Origin: Pseudomonas brenneri
Lineage (GTDB): Bacteria > Pseudomonadota > Gammaproteobacteria > Pseudomonadales > Pseudomonadaceae
Direction: 5' to 3'
Length of the DNA stretch: 64,000 nt
Assembly: GCF_007858285.1 (NCBI RefSeq)
Contig: NZ_VFIL01000003.1
Coordinates: 310,001 to 374,000 of the forward strand
The position numbers and the translations under genes were made by a program. Below the pieces are notes generated by a model. The model was not told the DNA's origin. It saw only the letters and a list, made by a program, of their open reading frames with translations, and did no database searches. Positions 44,014-53,639 of the stretch are shown here, piece after piece; within the stretch, counting starts at the first letter, position 1, and the number at the start of each line of letters is the position of its first letter.

Positions 44014-44946
44014 ATGGATCGCCCGCGTTTTCGAGCTGTATTTTTTCACCCGCGCTTCTGGCTATTGTGGCTGGGACTTGGTGTGCTGTGGTTGATCGTG
44101 CAGCTGCCATACCGGGTTTTGTTGGGGATTGGCCGTGTCCTGGGTGCGTTTATGTACCGAGTGGCCGGTGAACGTCGGCGTATTGCCGCGCGAAACCTGG
44201 AACTGTGCTTCCCGCAAATGTCCGCCCAGGAGCGTAAACATTTGCTCAAGGAAAACTTTGCGTCCACCGGCATCGCCTTCTTCGAGATGGCCATGAGCTG
44301 GTGGTGGCCCAAGCCGCGCCTGGCGCGCCTGGCCCATGTCGAAGGGCTGGAACACCTCAAGCAGGCACAACTGGAAGGCAAGGGCGTGATCCTCATGGCC
44401 CTGCATTTCACCACCCTGGAGATCGGCGCTGCCTTGCTGGGCCAGAAGCACACCATCGATGGCATGTACCGTGAGCACGGCAACCCGTTGTTCGATTTCA
44501 TCCAGCGCCGTGGCCGCGAGCGCCACAACCTCGATTCCCTGGCGGTAGAGCGTGAAGACGTGCGCGGCATGCTCAAGCTGCTGCGCGCCGGCCGGGCGAT
44601 CTGGTATGCGCCGGACCAGGACTATGGCGCCAAGCAAAGCGTTTTTGTGCCGTTGTTCGGTATCCAGGCCGCCACGGTCACCGCCACCAGCAAGTTCGCG
44701 CGGCTGGGCAAGGCGTTAGTGGTGCCGTTTACCCAGCAGCGCCTGGCGGATGGCAGCGGTTACCGCATGGTGATTCATCCGCCGTTGCGCGACTTTCCCG
44801 GTGAGTCCGACGAAGTCGATTGCCTGCGCATCAACCAGTGGGTGGAAACGGTGGTGCGCGAGTGCCCTGAGCAATACCTGTGGGCCCATCGCCGTTTCAA
44901 GAGCCGGCCGCCGGGCGAACCCAAGCTGTACGAAAAGCGTCGCTGA
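44014..44946 (+). CDS. lpxL: Lipid A lauroyl acyltransferase (LpxL/HtrB)
   Basis: 310 residues. N-terminal membrane anchor (FWLLWLGLGVLWLIVQLPYR). Late acyltransferase hallmarks: MALHFTTLEIG (HX4E catalytic dyad), MYREHGNPLFDFIQRRGRER, IWYAPDQDYG, and HPPLRDFPG. Adds a secondary acyl chain to lipid A at the inner membrane. ACCGGAATCTGTA precedes the ATG. Next gene, a patatin, starts 35 bp later. Confidence 0.93.
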   Translation: MDRPRFRAVFFHPRFWLLWLGLGVLWLIVQLPYRVLLGIGRVLGAFMYRVAGERRRIAARNLELCFPQMSAQERKHLLKENFASTGIAFFEMAMSWWWPKPRLARLAHVEGLEHLKQAQLEGKGVILMALHFTTLEIGAALLGQKHTIDGMYREHGNPLFDFIQRRGRERHNLDSLAVEREDVRGMLKLLRAGRAIWYAPDQDYGAKQSVFVPLFGIQAATVTATSKFARLGKALVVPFTQQRLADGSGYRMVIHPPLRDFPGESDEVDCLRINQWVETVVRECPEQYLWAHRRFKSRPPGEPKLYEKRR

Positions 44947-44981
44947 ACAAACGGACTGTCCCCCGCCCATGGAGTTATGCA

Positions 44982-46130
44982 ATGCGCCCAACTGAACCGG
45001 TCACTGGCTTGATTCTTTCCGGCGGCGGGGCGCGTGCGGCGTATCAGGTCGGGGTGCTGGCGGCGATTGCCGAACTGTTGCCGCCGGGCGCGGCCAATCC
45101 CTTCCCGGTGATTGTCGGCACCTCGGCCGGCGCAATCAACGCCGTGAGCCTGGCCAGCGGGGCCATGGATTTTACCGCCGCCATTGAACGCCTCACCGCC
45201 TTCTGGCAGGGCTTTCGCAGCCATCTGGTACTGCGCAGCGACTGGCCGGGGGTGATTCACCAGGCCAGTCGCTTCCTGACCCGCAGCCTGTTGGGCCTGG
45301 GATCGCCGGTGCCGGTGGCGCTGCTCGACAGTTCGCCACTACGGGAACTGTTGCAGGAAAAATTGCATTTCGAAGGCATCAATGAGGCGATCCGCCATAA
45401 ACACCTGCACGCCGTCGCCGTGACGGCGTTCGGCTATGAGTCGGGGCAGGCGGTGACGTTCTATCAGGGTGGCGGCACCATCGACGCCTGGCTGCGCCAC
45501 CGGCGCATTGGCCTGCCCACGGAGTTGACCGTGGAGCACCTGCTGGCCAGCTCGGCGATTCCGTTGCTGTTTGCGCCAGTCAAACTCGATCAGGAGTATT
45601 TTGGCGATGGCGCCGTCCGGCAGTCGGCGCCGATCAGCCCGGCTTTGCACCTGGGGGCGAGCCGGGTGCTGGTGGTGGGCGTCAGTGGCAACCCGCGTTC
45701 CGTTGACCCGAATGAGCCGCAGCAACGCACTTACACCGGCCAGCAGCCGACCCTGGCGCAGATCGGCGGGCACATGCTCAACAGCACGTTCATTGACAGC
45801 CTTGAGAGCGATATCGAGTTGCTGGAGCGCCTCAACCAGTTCAGCCATCTGCAGCCGGCCGACAGCGCCGCGCGCGGTCTGGCACCGGTAGACGTGCTGG
45901 TGATTGCGCCCAGCCAGCCAATCGACGAGATTGCGGCGCGCCATCGCCAGGAACTGCCGGCAGCGTTGCGTCTGTTTTTACGTGGGCCAGGGGCGACCAA
46001 GACCAGCGGGGCGGGGGTGCTCAGCTATCTGCTGTTCGAGGCGGGGTATTGCAGTGAGTTGATCGAGCTGGGCCGGCGCGATGCACTGGCCAAGCGCGAA
46101 GAGTTGCAGCGGTTCCTGGGCTTGGCCTGA
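44982..46130 (+). CDS. Patatin-like phospholipase family protein
   Basis: 382 residues. Ser-Asp dyad hydrolase: oxyanion GGGARAAYQVGVLAA, nucleophile motif VGTSAGAINA (GTSAG), and DGAVRQSAP (DGA with catalytic Asp). Probably a phospholipase or lysophospholipase; no signal peptide. Follows lpxL-type gene on the same strand with GGAGTTATGCA before ATG 44982. It ends with a roughly 120-residue DUF3336-free tail, function unknown. Confidence 0.88.
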   Translation: MRPTEPVTGLILSGGGARAAYQVGVLAAIAELLPPGAANPFPVIVGTSAGAINAVSLASGAMDFTAAIERLTAFWQGFRSHLVLRSDWPGVIHQASRFLTRSLLGLGSPVPVALLDSSPLRELLQEKLHFEGINEAIRHKHLHAVAVTAFGYESGQAVTFYQGGGTIDAWLRHRRIGLPTELTVEHLLASSAIPLLFAPVKLDQEYFGDGAVRQSAPISPALHLGASRVLVVGVSGNPRSVDPNEPQQRTYTGQQPTLAQIGGHMLNSTFIDSLESDIELLERLNQFSHLQPADSAARGLAPVDVLVIAPSQPIDEIAARHRQELPAALRLFLRGPGATKTSGAGVLSYLLFEAGYCSELIELGRRDALAKREELQRFLGLA

Positions 46131-46133
46131 TCC

Positions 46134-46158
46134 CTTGTAGGAGACAAGCTCCTACAGG
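46134..46158. repeat. Short REP remnant/hairpin
   Basis: CTTGTAGGAGACAAGCTCCTACAGG folds as a small hairpin (TGTAGGAG / CTCCTACA) between convergent patatin and Tsx-like genes; looks like two REP ends without their centre. Confidence 0.7.
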
Positions 46159-46174
46159 GGGCCGTGTTCAGGCT

Positions 46175-46960
46175 TTAGAAGTGGTACTTGACCAGCAGGC
46201 TCGCCGTGTCCTGATTGGTCTCGAACGCGCCGCTGTCCTGGATCCCGTACTTGTTCTTCCAGTAGTCGTATTCAAAGCCGACATACAACTGCTTGGCGCC
46301 CCAGCTCATGGCCTTGCCCAAGTCATATTTGACCTGCGGGTTGAAGTGCAGGTTGGCGTGGTAGGTGCCACGGGCGTTCTTGTCGTTATCCACCACCCAG
46401 TCCATGAAACCGTCGATCAGCACGTCGGAGTTGCCCACGGGAATGGTGTACGACCATACCGGCGTGATCTGCCATACGCCGTCACCCGGGCGATTGCCTT
46501 CGGTCTGGCGCTGGTAGAAGTTCAACTGGAAGTAATCGAAGCCGGGGATGTTCAAGTCAAATGCCGGGCCTACCAGGTAGGACTCATTGTCGCCTTCGCC
46601 GAACTCGTAAGTGAACGCCAGCAAGACATCTTTGATCGGTCCGAAGGACAAGTCTTTATCGAAGATCTTGCCAAACGACAGCCGTGGGCTGAACTCGCCA
46701 TAGTAAGTATTGGGGCCGACGTTGCCGTCTTCCTTGCCGTTGTAAAAGATACGGTCGAGGAAGAAGAAGTTGTCGCCGTACTTCCACGCATCGGCATGTT
46801 CAAAGGTGACGGTTTGCTGGATCTCTGGGTTGACTTTGAAGTTCTTGCCCCACAGGTAAGTCAGGCTGTTGTTCTGCCACTGCAGCAGGTCACCCGCCAT
46901 CGCTTGGCCCCCAACCAACAGGGATCCTGCCAACATAAGGCTGTTCACGGTACGTTTCAT
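46175..46960 (-). CDS. Tsx-like nucleoside-specific outer-membrane channel
   Basis: 261 residues. Signal peptide (MKRTVNSLMLAGSLLVGGQAMA, cut after about 22), then a beta-barrel pattern with alternating aromatic residues (FFFLDRIFYNG, YGEFSPRLSFG, VLLAFTYEFGEG) and terminal VKYHF with the C-terminal Phe typical of outer-membrane proteins. Matches the nucleoside-binding OmpK/Tsx family. Located beside an NCS2 permease and urate genes, fitting nucleoside or purine entry. Confidence 0.85.
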   Translation of the reverse strand: MKRTVNSLMLAGSLLVGGQAMAGDLLQWQNNSLTYLWGKNFKVNPEIQQTVTFEHADAWKYGDNFFFLDRIFYNGKEDGNVGPNTYYGEFSPRLSFGKIFDKDLSFGPIKDVLLAFTYEFGEGDNESYLVGPAFDLNIPGFDYFQLNFYQRQTEGNRPGDGVWQITPVWSYTIPVGNSDVLIDGFMDWVVDNDKNARGTYHANLHFNPQVKYDLGKAMSWGAKQLYVGFEYDYWKNKYGIQDSGAFETNQDTASLLVKYHF

Positions 46961-47396
46961 TCGGTTGCTCCCGAGCTAAGGTTTTGTGGTTTTTCTTCTA
47001 CGCAGGCGCTCTGGTGTGGCGCCTTTTGGTTCGCTGCAAAAATCGTCTGTTCGGTCAGCTTTAATGCTTTTAGCAAGAGCTGCGCCAAGGTGTTTGAAAA
47101 GCCAAAAAATCCCCGTCGGCTGCAGGGGATGCAGTCGAATTCAGAGGACTTTTGCGCACTTTGGCAGCCAACATAAGGCCGGGATAAGTTGGCCTTTAAG
47201 TCAGCTTTTACATTTGCTGTTTTTTTTTGAGTCGATTTGAGCGGGCGCGGAGAATACTGGCTCCAGAGCCTGTGCTCAAGTGCGCTGTAAAAGAGCGCGA
47301 GGGGCGAGAATGGGGCACGGCGTGTGGTCGGCCCCAGGTGAATGGCGTGCATGTGGATATTCCCTGTTCGTTGTTATTTTTGTAGTAACGAAGGAA
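46961..47396. other. Intergenic region before the Tsx-like gene
   Basis: 436 bp. Contains the minus-strand terminator-like hairpin at 47104-47130 and presumably the Tsx promoter. A 131-codon open frame (46957-47352, minus) is not convincing as a gene. Otherwise nothing seen. Confidence 0.5.
47104..47130 (-). terminator. Terminator-like hairpin, minus strand
   Basis: ATCCCC (47125-47130 complement) pairs with GGGGAT (47109-47114 complement) around ten bases, followed by TTTTT on the minus strand. It would end the permease transcript about 270 nt after its stop, leaving a long 3' region. Confidence 0.5.
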
Positions 47397-48740
47397 TCAA
47401 TGCGTATGGGCGACTTCGGGTCGTTCTGAACCGCCCAGGATGTTGAACAACACGTTCAGCGACAACGCACTGAGCGTGGCCATGGCAATGCCGCTATGGG
47501 TAATCGGGCTCATCCACAACGGCAACTGGGCGAAGAACTCCGGGCGTACCACCGGAATCAGGCCCATGCCGATGCTCACGGCCACCAGCAACTGGTTACG
47601 GCGGTCGGCAATGTCGGCTTCCTGGAGGATCTTGATCCCGGTCGCCGCGACCATGCCGAACATCGCGATGGCCGCACCACCCAGCACCGCAGGTGGAATC
47701 GACGCTACCAAAAACGCCGCCTTGGGCAGCAGGCTCAGCACAATCAGAAAGGCCCCGGCCATGATCGTCACCGAGCGGCAACGCACGCCGGTCATCTGCA
47801 CCAGGCCGATGTTCTGGGCGAAAGAGGAGTGGGTGAAGGTGTTGAAGAACCCGGCAAAGAACGATGCGCCGGCATCGCACAGCAGGCCGCGCCGTAGCAT
47901 TTTCGGGGTGACTTCCTGCCCGGTGATCTTGCCCAGGGCCAGGAACATGCCGGTGGACTCGACGAAAATAATCACGACCACCAGGCACATCGACAGGATC
48001 GGCGCCAACTCGAACGTGGGCATGCCGAAGTGCAACGGCGTGACCACTTGCACCCACGGCGCCTGCTCCAGGCCACCGAGGTCGACCATGCCGAGCAAAC
48101 CGCACAAGGCATAGCCCAGGGCCATGCCGATCAGCACCGAGATATTGACCCAGAAACCGCGCATGAAACGGTTGATCAACAGGATGGTGGCGAGTACCAG
48201 GCCGGCGATGGCCAGGTAGATCGGTGAGCCGAATTGCACAGCGCTGGCGCCACCGCCCGCCCAGTTCACCGCGACGGGAAACAACGAAAGACCGATGGCG
48301 GTGATCACGGTACCGGTCACCAACGGAGGGAAGAAGCGTACTACCTTGGACATGAACGGCGCGATCACCATGCCAAAGAACCCGGCGGCGATGGTTGCGC
48401 CGAAGATCCCTTGCAGGCCGATACCCGGCATGCCTGCCATGGCGACCATGCTGCCGACCGCAGCAAAGCTGGCGCCCATCATCACCGGCATACGGATACC
48501 CAGCGGGCCGATGCCAAAGGACTGGACCATGGTGGCGATCCCCGCCACCAACAGGTCGGCGTTGATCAGAAAGGCGATTTCTTCACGGCTCAAACCCGCG
48601 GCTTGTCCGATGATCAGCGGTACGGCCACGGCGCCGCCGTACATCAGCAGTACATGTTGCAGGCCTACCAGGATCAGTTGCAAAAGTGGAAGCCGCACCA
48701 TGGCGGGCGCGGCAGGAATCTGCGTTTCTAACTGGGACAT
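47397..48740 (-). CDS. NCS2 family purine permease (xanthine/urate type)
   Basis: 447 residues, about 12-14 helices. Motifs of the nucleobase-ascorbate family: LILVGLQHVLLMYGGAVAVP, MMGASFAAVGSM, the signature VFVESTGMFLALGKITGQEV and TRTHSSFAQNIGLVQMTGVR-like NTFTHSSFAQNIGLVQMTGV. Proton symporter for xanthine or uric acid by position beside urate catabolism. ATG 48740 follows GAGGTGTTGC. Same strand as puuD, separated by a REPIN. Confidence 0.92.
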   Translation of the reverse strand: MSQLETQIPAAPAMVRLPLLQLILVGLQHVLLMYGGAVAVPLIIGQAAGLSREEIAFLINADLLVAGIATMVQSFGIGPLGIRMPVMMGASFAAVGSMVAMAGMPGIGLQGIFGATIAAGFFGMVIAPFMSKVVRFFPPLVTGTVITAIGLSLFPVAVNWAGGGASAVQFGSPIYLAIAGLVLATILLINRFMRGFWVNISVLIGMALGYALCGLLGMVDLGGLEQAPWVQVVTPLHFGMPTFELAPILSMCLVVVIIFVESTGMFLALGKITGQEVTPKMLRRGLLCDAGASFFAGFFNTFTHSSFAQNIGLVQMTGVRCRSVTIMAGAFLIVLSLLPKAAFLVASIPPAVLGGAAIAMFGMVAATGIKILQEADIADRRNQLLVAVSIGMGLIPVVRPEFFAQLPLWMSPITHSGIAMATLSALSLNVLFNILGGSERPEVAHTH

Positions 48741-48825
48741 GCAACACCTCGGATCTTTTTTATTTTTGTGTTGTTTGGCAGTCAATTGCCATTTGGAGCT
48801 CGATCTCAAAATCACCGCAGATCCT

Positions 48826-48919
48826 CTGTGGGAGCGGGCTTGCTCGCGAAAACGGCGGCTCAGTCACCTTAAGGGTTGAATGACACACCGCATTCGCGAG
48901 CAAGCCCGCTCCCACATTT
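48826..48919. repeat. REPIN between permease and puuD
   Basis: CTGTGGGAGCGGGCTTGCTC with inverse GAGCAAGCCCGCTCCCACAT, centre GTGTGTCATTCAACCC-like; same class as 40949-41042. Confidence 0.9.
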
Positions 48920-48937
48920 TGGATTTGCGTCAGGCTG

Positions 48938-50236
48938 TCAGTTAGTGCGGGCCCCCTGATTGATCCAGCTACCAATCAACTCGCGTTCCTGTTGAGTCAT
49001 CTGGGTAATGTTGCCCAGCGGCATGATCTGGCTGGCAACCGCCTGCGCTTGAATGCGCGCCGCTTGCTGCTGGATCTGCGCCGGGGTATCGAACATCACC
49101 CCGGCCGGTGCGGTGCTGAACAGCGGGCTGGTGGGCTTGGCCGAATGGCACACGGTGCAACGCTCTTCAATCACGCTATGTACCTTGCCAAAATCCGTCG
49201 AGGCCTGGGCCGGAGCCGCTTCTGCCGCTGGTGCTGGCGCGGCGGGAGCTGCTGGCTTGAGGCCGCCACCCAATGCGGTTTCCGGCAATGGCTGGTACTC
49301 GATCGCTGCTGGCGCCTTGGCCACGTCCGGTGTGGTAACCGCGGGTTTTGGACCGGTGACATAAGCCAGGCAGATCATCGCCAGGGCACCGACCGGCAGA
49401 GTCCAGGCGTATTTCTGGCTGTCGTGGCGGGTGTTGAAGTAGTGACGCACCAACACCGCCGCCACCGCGATCCCGGCCAGGATCAACCAGTTGTACTGGC
49501 TGCCGTAGGTGCTCGGGAAGTGGTTGCTGATCATGATGAACAGCACAGGCAGGGTGAAGTAGTTGTTATGGCGTGAACGCAACAGGCCCTTGGCCGGCAG
49601 TGCCGGGTCTGGCGTGCGGTTTTCCGCGATCGCCGCCACCAGCGCACGCTGGGCCGGCATGATGATGCGGAACACGTTGCCGACCATGATGGTGCCGATG
49701 ATGGCGCCCACATGCAGGTACGCGCCACGGCCACTGAACACCTTGCTGAAGCCATAGGCGGCGCCGATCAACAGGACGAACAGGATGAAGCCGAGCAGGG
49801 CAGGGCGTTTGCCCAGGGCCGAGTCGCACAGAAAGGAGTAGATGAACCAGCCGGCGAACAGTGAGCCAATGCCCAGCAACACGCCTTCGGTACCGCTGAG
49901 GCTGCTGCCGGGGGCGAGCAGGTACAGCGTCGGGTTGAGGTAGAACACCACGCAGAGCAGCGCGACGCCCGACATCCAGGTGAAATAGGCTTCCCATTTG
50001 AACCAGTGCAGGTTGTCCGGCATGGTCGGTGGGGCCAGTTTGTATTTTTCCAGGTGGTAGATACCGCCACCGTGGATCGCCCATAAATCGCCAGCCAGGC
50101 CGCTTTTGGGGTTGACGCGGTTCAGGTTGTTTTCCAGCCATACGAAATAGAAAGACGCACCGATCCAGGCCACGCCAGTGATCATATGAACCCAGCGCAC
50201 GCTAAGGTTCAGCCATTCCAACAGATGTGCTTCCAC
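48938..50236 (-). CDS. puuD: Urate oxidase PuuD, membrane-bound with cytochrome c domain
   Basis: 432 residues. About eight transmembrane helices (SVRWVHMITGVAWIGASFYF, DUF989 type) and a C-terminal cytochrome c domain with CTVCH near residue 380 after an Ala/Pro linker (APAAPAPAAEAAPAQ). Oxidises urate to 5-hydroxyisourate and passes electrons into the respiratory chain rather than to oxygen directly. GTG start at 50236 follows AGAGGTAAAGACT. Catalytic step one of the pathway encoded here. Confidence 0.94.
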   Translation of the reverse strand: MEAHLLEWLNLSVRWVHMITGVAWIGASFYFVWLENNLNRVNPKSGLAGDLWAIHGGGIYHLEKYKLAPPTMPDNLHWFKWEAYFTWMSGVALLCVVFYLNPTLYLLAPGSSLSGTEGVLLGIGSLFAGWFIYSFLCDSALGKRPALLGFILFVLLIGAAYGFSKVFSGRGAYLHVGAIIGTIMVGNVFRIIMPAQRALVAAIAENRTPDPALPAKGLLRSRHNNYFTLPVLFIMISNHFPSTYGSQYNWLILAGIAVAAVLVRHYFNTRHDSQKYAWTLPVGALAMICLAYVTGPKPAVTTPDVAKAPAAIEYQPLPETALGGGLKPAAPAAPAPAAEAAPAQASTDFGKVHSVIEERCTVCHSAKPTSPLFSTAPAGVMFDTPAQIQQQAARIQAQAVASQIMPLGNITQMTQQERELIGSWINQGARTN

Positions 50237-50287
50237 AGTCTTTACCTCTCGCCCGTCACCCTTGTTGTCGGGTGATCGGACCTTCTC

Positions 50288-50791
50288 TTATTGGTGGGGG
50301 GCGAGGATCAACCGCTCATCCTCTTTGAAAAAATGCTCATCGCAGTTATTGCCTGTGCCACTGCGATCAACCACCAGGAAGTCATCCCGCTTTTCGATCG
50401 TCAGCACCGGGTGGTGCCAGACGCCGCGATGGTAATTAATGCCCTGCCTGCCGTTGGTGACGAAGGCGCGGACCAAGCCTGATACAGGTTCATCGCCAAC
50501 CGGCGCGACCACGATCAGAAAGGGGTTGCCGAGCAGCGGGATAAAGGCCTGGCTGCCCAGCGGGTGTCTTTCCAGCATGCACACGGTCAACGGCATGTCC
50601 TGCGCATCGGCGCGGAAGATGCTGATGATGGCGTGGTCTTCTGGCGTGGCGGTCTCGACCGTCGCCAGTTTATGAAAGCGCATGGTCGAGCCGTTGTTGA
50701 TCATGAAGTGATCGCTGCCTTCGGTTTCGATAACGTCTCCGAAAGGGGCGAAGGCTTCTTTGGTCAAGGGTTCGATCATCAGTGTGCGCAT
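50288..50791 (-). CDS. allA: Ureidoglycolate lyase
   Basis: 167-residue cupin-fold enzyme that splits ureidoglycolate into glyoxylate and urea. Motifs: PLTKEAFAPFGDVIE, GSQAFIPL, ARGVWHHPVL-like YHRGVWHHPVLTI and DFLVVDRSG, ending EDERLIL. Last catabolic step of the pathway. Upstream gene alc is separated by a REPIN; downstream gene puuD begins after 51 bp. Confidence 0.95.
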   Translation of the reverse strand: MRTLMIEPLTKEAFAPFGDVIETEGSDHFMINNGSTMRFHKLATVETATPEDHAIISIFRADAQDMPLTVCMLERHPLGSQAFIPLLGNPFLIVVAPVGDEPVSGLVRAFVTNGRQGINYHRGVWHHPVLTIEKRDDFLVVDRSGTGNNCDEHFFKEDERLILAPHQ

Positions 50792-50828
50792 GGCTGTCTT
50801 CTTAATCTGTTTAGTTATTGATGGATCT

Positions 50829-50931
50829 GTGTAGGAGCGAGCTTGCTCGCGAAAAACTCAAGGGCACCGCGTTTATCCAGGAGGGACGCGTTATCGTTGA
50901 CGATCTTCGCGAGCAAGCTCGCTCCTACATG
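50829..50931. repeat. REPIN between allA and alc
   Basis: TGTAGGAGCGAGCTTGCTCG and inverse CGAGCAAGCTCGCTCCTACA, centre with CGCGTTTATCCAGGAGGGACGCG, nearly identical to the centre at 41744-41847. Confidence 0.92.
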
Positions 50932-50938
50932 GGCGGCC

Positions 50939-51934
50939 TTATTTAGCGACCTTGCCGAAAACCCGCAGGCGGCTCACACCACCATCCGGGAATACGTTGA
51001 GGCGGATGTGGGTGATCGGGCCCAGTGCCTTGATCTGCTCGGCGAAGGTGTGTTCGGCGTGCATTTCCAGTTTCTGTGCTGGCAGCAGTTCGCGCCAGAA
51101 CAGCGATTGGGTTTCGATCTGGCTGTCGGTGCCGCCTTTGACGAACGCGCCCTGGATCGAGCAAGTGTCCGGGTAGTTGCCCTTGAAGTGCAGGGTATCG
51201 ACCACCACTTTTTCGATCTCGCCGGCATGCCCCAGCGCGACGATTACCCAGTCATTGCCAGGCGTGCGACGGCGTGCGGTTTCCCAGCCATCGCCCATGT
51301 TGATGCCGCGGCCCGGGTTGAGGATGTTGCCCATGCGCCCGAAGTGTTCATCGGAGCAGGCCAGTGCGCGACCGCCATTGAGGGAGGAGGCCAGGTCCAC
51401 TTGTTCGTTGTCACCCACGGTCGACCAGTCGCGGAACGGAATGCCGTACACACGCAGACGTGCTACGCCGCCATCCGGGAAGATGTTGAAGCGCAGGTGG
51501 CTGAACGCCTGGTCGTTGTTGATCTCGTGGAAGTGATGGCTGTTGCCCTGCAACTCTACGGCGGACAGCACTTCAACCCACTGGGTGTTGTCATCGGGCT
51601 CGCCCGAAGCCAGGAAGCAGCCTTCCAGGGACGCCGATGGCGGGAAGTTGCCGGTGAAGAATGAAGTGTCGATGTCCACGCCCTTGATCGAACCCGGTAC
51701 GCCCAGGCGGATCACCGCGCTGTCGAAGCCTTCGAAGCGCTTGCGGCGGGACTCCCAGCCGTCCATCCACTTGCCGTTATCATCGAAAACGCCCTCCTTC
51801 CATACGGCCGGGGTCGGCTGGAACAGTCGGTTGGCGTCGGCGAACCAGTCATCGGTCACCGAGATGATCTTGGTGCCCAGGCGGGCGTCGGCCAGGTTGA
51901 CGAACTTCTCGAAAGGTACGGGTTGCGCTTTCAT
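50939..51934 (-). CDS. alc: Allantoicase
   Basis: 331 residues. Hydrolyses allantoate to ureidoglycolate and urea. Two related beta-sandwich repeats are visible by their echoing ends, [19 protein letters not shown] (about 150-170) and [19 protein letters not shown] (C-terminus). Also [20 protein letters not shown] at the start and [10 protein letters not shown]. Same strand and order as uraD and allA. ATG 51934. Confidence 0.96.
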   Translation of the reverse strand: MKAQPVPFEKFVNLADARLGTKIISVTDDWFADANRLFQPTPAVWKEGVFDDNGKWMDGWESRRKRFEGFDSAVIRLGVPGSIKGVDIDTSFFTGNFPPSASLEGCFLASGEPDDNTQWVEVLSAVELQGNSHHFHEINNDQAFSHLRFNIFPDGGVARLRVYGIPFRDWSTVGDNEQVDLASSLNGGRALACSDEHFGRMGNILNPGRGINMGDGWETARRRTPGNDWVIVALGHAGEIEKVVVDTLHFKGNYPDTCSIQGAFVKGGTDSQIETQSLFWRELLPAQKLEMHAEHTFAEQIKALGPITHIRLNVFPDGGVSRLRVFGKVAK

Positions 51935-52015
51935 TCTTCTTGTCTGCCTTAGATAGAGTGGCTTGGGATGCTTGCCAGGCCCTGGGCGTTGATCGATTCG
52001 CTCGGGCCAGGTTTG

Positions 52016-52531
52016 CTAAAGGGTCAGTAATCGGAACAACGCGATCTTGTTGATCTCTGCCAGCGCGCACTTGAACTCGGTCTCGACCGGGTTGTGGATG
52101 CGCGTTTCAAACGCGGCGAGGATCTGATGCCGGTTGCTGCCTTTTACCGCCATGATGAAGGGAAACTTGAACTTGGCCTTGTAGGCATCGTTCAGCTCGG
52201 TGAAGCGCGAAAACTCGTCGCTCGAGCATTGGTGGATACCGGCGCCAGCTTGTTCGTTAGTGCTGGCTTCGGTCAGTTGGCCCTGGACGGCAGCTTTGCC
52301 GGCCAGGTCCGGGTGAGCGTTGATCAGGGCCAGTTGCCTGGTGTGATCGGCACTCAACAGGATATCGCTCATGCGCTGGTGCAGGGTCTCAATCTCATCG
52401 ATCGAAGCGTCCTGGCCCAGGTCGAAGGCCTTTTCGGCCACCCATGGCGAGTGTTCATAGATATCGGCGAAGGCTGCGACAAATTCGTCGCGGCTGAGGG
52501 TCGATGGTTTCAAGGTTTGGAACGCTGTCAT
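52016..52531 (-). CDS. uraD: OHCU decarboxylase
   Basis: 171 residues, all-helical. Decarboxylates 2-oxo-4-hydroxy-4-carboxy-5-ureidoimidazoline to S-allantoin. Motifs LSRDEFVAAFADIYEHSPWV, LINAHPDLAGKAA (catalytic His) and FKFPFIMAVKGSNRHQILAA. Its ATG overlaps the TGA of puuE (ATGA). Internal step of the urate pathway. Confidence 0.97.
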   Translation of the reverse strand: MTAFQTLKPSTLSRDEFVAAFADIYEHSPWVAEKAFDLGQDASIDEIETLHQRMSDILLSADHTRQLALINAHPDLAGKAAVQGQLTEASTNEQAGAGIHQCSSDEFSRFTELNDAYKAKFKFPFIMAVKGSNRHQILAAFETRIHNPVETEFKCALAEINKIALFRLLTL

Positions 52532-53454
52532 TTGGCGGCTCCCTGGAAAGGGTGTACGTCATGCCAGTGGCGGGCAATGTCGACGCGGCGGGTGAACCAC
52601 ACCTGGTCATGGCCCTTGGCGTATTCGATAAAGCGCTTGAGTGCGGCCAGGCGCGCCGGGCGGCCGATCAGGCGGCAATGCAGGCCGATGGAGAGCATTT
52701 TCGGGGCCTCGGCACCTTCGGCATACAGCACATCGAAGGCGTCCTTGAGGTATTCGAAAAAGTCGTCGCCCTTGTTGAAACCCTGGACCTGGGTGAAGCG
52801 CATGTCATTGGTGTCCAGGGTGTAGGGGATCACCAGGTGCGCCTTGCCGGTCGGGTTGTTCGGTTCCCAGTAGGGCAGGTCGTCGTCGTAGGTGTCGCAG
52901 TCATACAGGAAGCCGCCTTCTTCCATCACCAGTCGCCGTGTGTTGGGGCCGGTGCGTCCGGTGTACCAGCCCAGTGGGCGTTCGCCGGTCAGCTCGGTGA
53001 GGATACGGATGGCTTCGAGCATGTGCTCGCGCTCCTGGGCCTCATCCATGTACTGGTAGTCGATCCAGCGGTAGCCGTGGCTGCAGATCTCGTGACCGGC
53101 GGCGACCATGGCACGGATCACATCGGGGTGGCGCTGGGCAGCCATGGCCACGGCGAAGATGGTCAGCGGAATGTCGAATTCCTTGAACAGCTTGAGGATG
53201 CGCCACACGCCGGCACGGCTGCCGTATTCGTACAGTGACTCCATGCTCATGTTGCGCGCGCCTTGCAGCGGTTGGGCCGAGACCATTTCCGAGAGGAAGG
53301 CTTCCGACTCTTTGTCGCCGTGCAGGATATTGCGCTCACCGCCTTCTTCGTAATTGAGTACGAACGACAGGGCAACGCGCGCCTTGCCCGGCCAGTGAGG
53401 GTGCGGTGGGTTACTGCCGTAACCGATCAGGTCGCGTGGGTAGTCAGCGCTCAC
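52528..53454 (-). CDS. puuE: Metal-independent allantoinase PuuE
   Basis: 308 residues, polysaccharide-deacetylase fold. Converts allantoin to allantoate. Motifs: DLIGYGSNPPHPHWPGKARV, VLNYEEGGERNILHGD, ICSHGYRWIDYQYMD and GWYTGRTGPNTRRLV. This class replaces the unrelated amidohydrolase AllB. GTG start at 53454 is preceded by AAGGAAGACTGCA. First gene of the puuE-uraD-alc-allA-puuD run; TTGTATACAA lies 65 bp upstream. Confidence 0.97.
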   Translation of the reverse strand: MSADYPRDLIGYGSNPPHPHWPGKARVALSFVLNYEEGGERNILHGDKESEAFLSEMVSAQPLQGARNMSMESLYEYGSRAGVWRILKLFKEFDIPLTIFAVAMAAQRHPDVIRAMVAAGHEICSHGYRWIDYQYMDEAQEREHMLEAIRILTELTGERPLGWYTGRTGPNTRRLVMEEGGFLYDCDTYDDDLPYWEPNNPTGKAHLVIPYTLDTNDMRFTQVQGFNKGDDFFEYLKDAFDVLYAEGAEAPKMLSIGLHCRLIGRPARLAALKRFIEYAKGHDQVWFTRRVDIARHWHDVHPFQGAAK

Positions 53455-53518
53455 TGCAGTCTTCCTTCTTGTTCGTGATCGATGGTGTGGCGGTCGTGGC
53501 GTCACAGCGATGGGCTGA

Positions 53519-53528
53519 TTGTATACAA
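53519..53528. promoter_or_regulatory. Palindrome TTGTATACAA, candidate purine operator
   Basis: Perfect ten-base palindrome 65 bp upstream of the puuE start. Related copies at 53755-53764 and 56592-56601 all lie before purine genes. Such sites are typical for FadR/GntR-type regulators, but the regulator is not identified here. Confidence 0.65.
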
Positions 53529-53639
53529 CTTGATGGTCACTTTGTAAGCCTGTATTTCTGCATTTTTTCCAGGCGGTAGCAGAGGCCTATCCTTGCAAGA
53601 AACTTGCCCAATTGGTCAACTAAAATATGAAAAACCATC

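Noticed and set aside
46957..47352. 131-codon minus-strand frame upstream of the Tsx-like gene
   Set aside because: Composition is not coding-like, it overlaps the Tsx start, and it contains a probable terminator hairpin.
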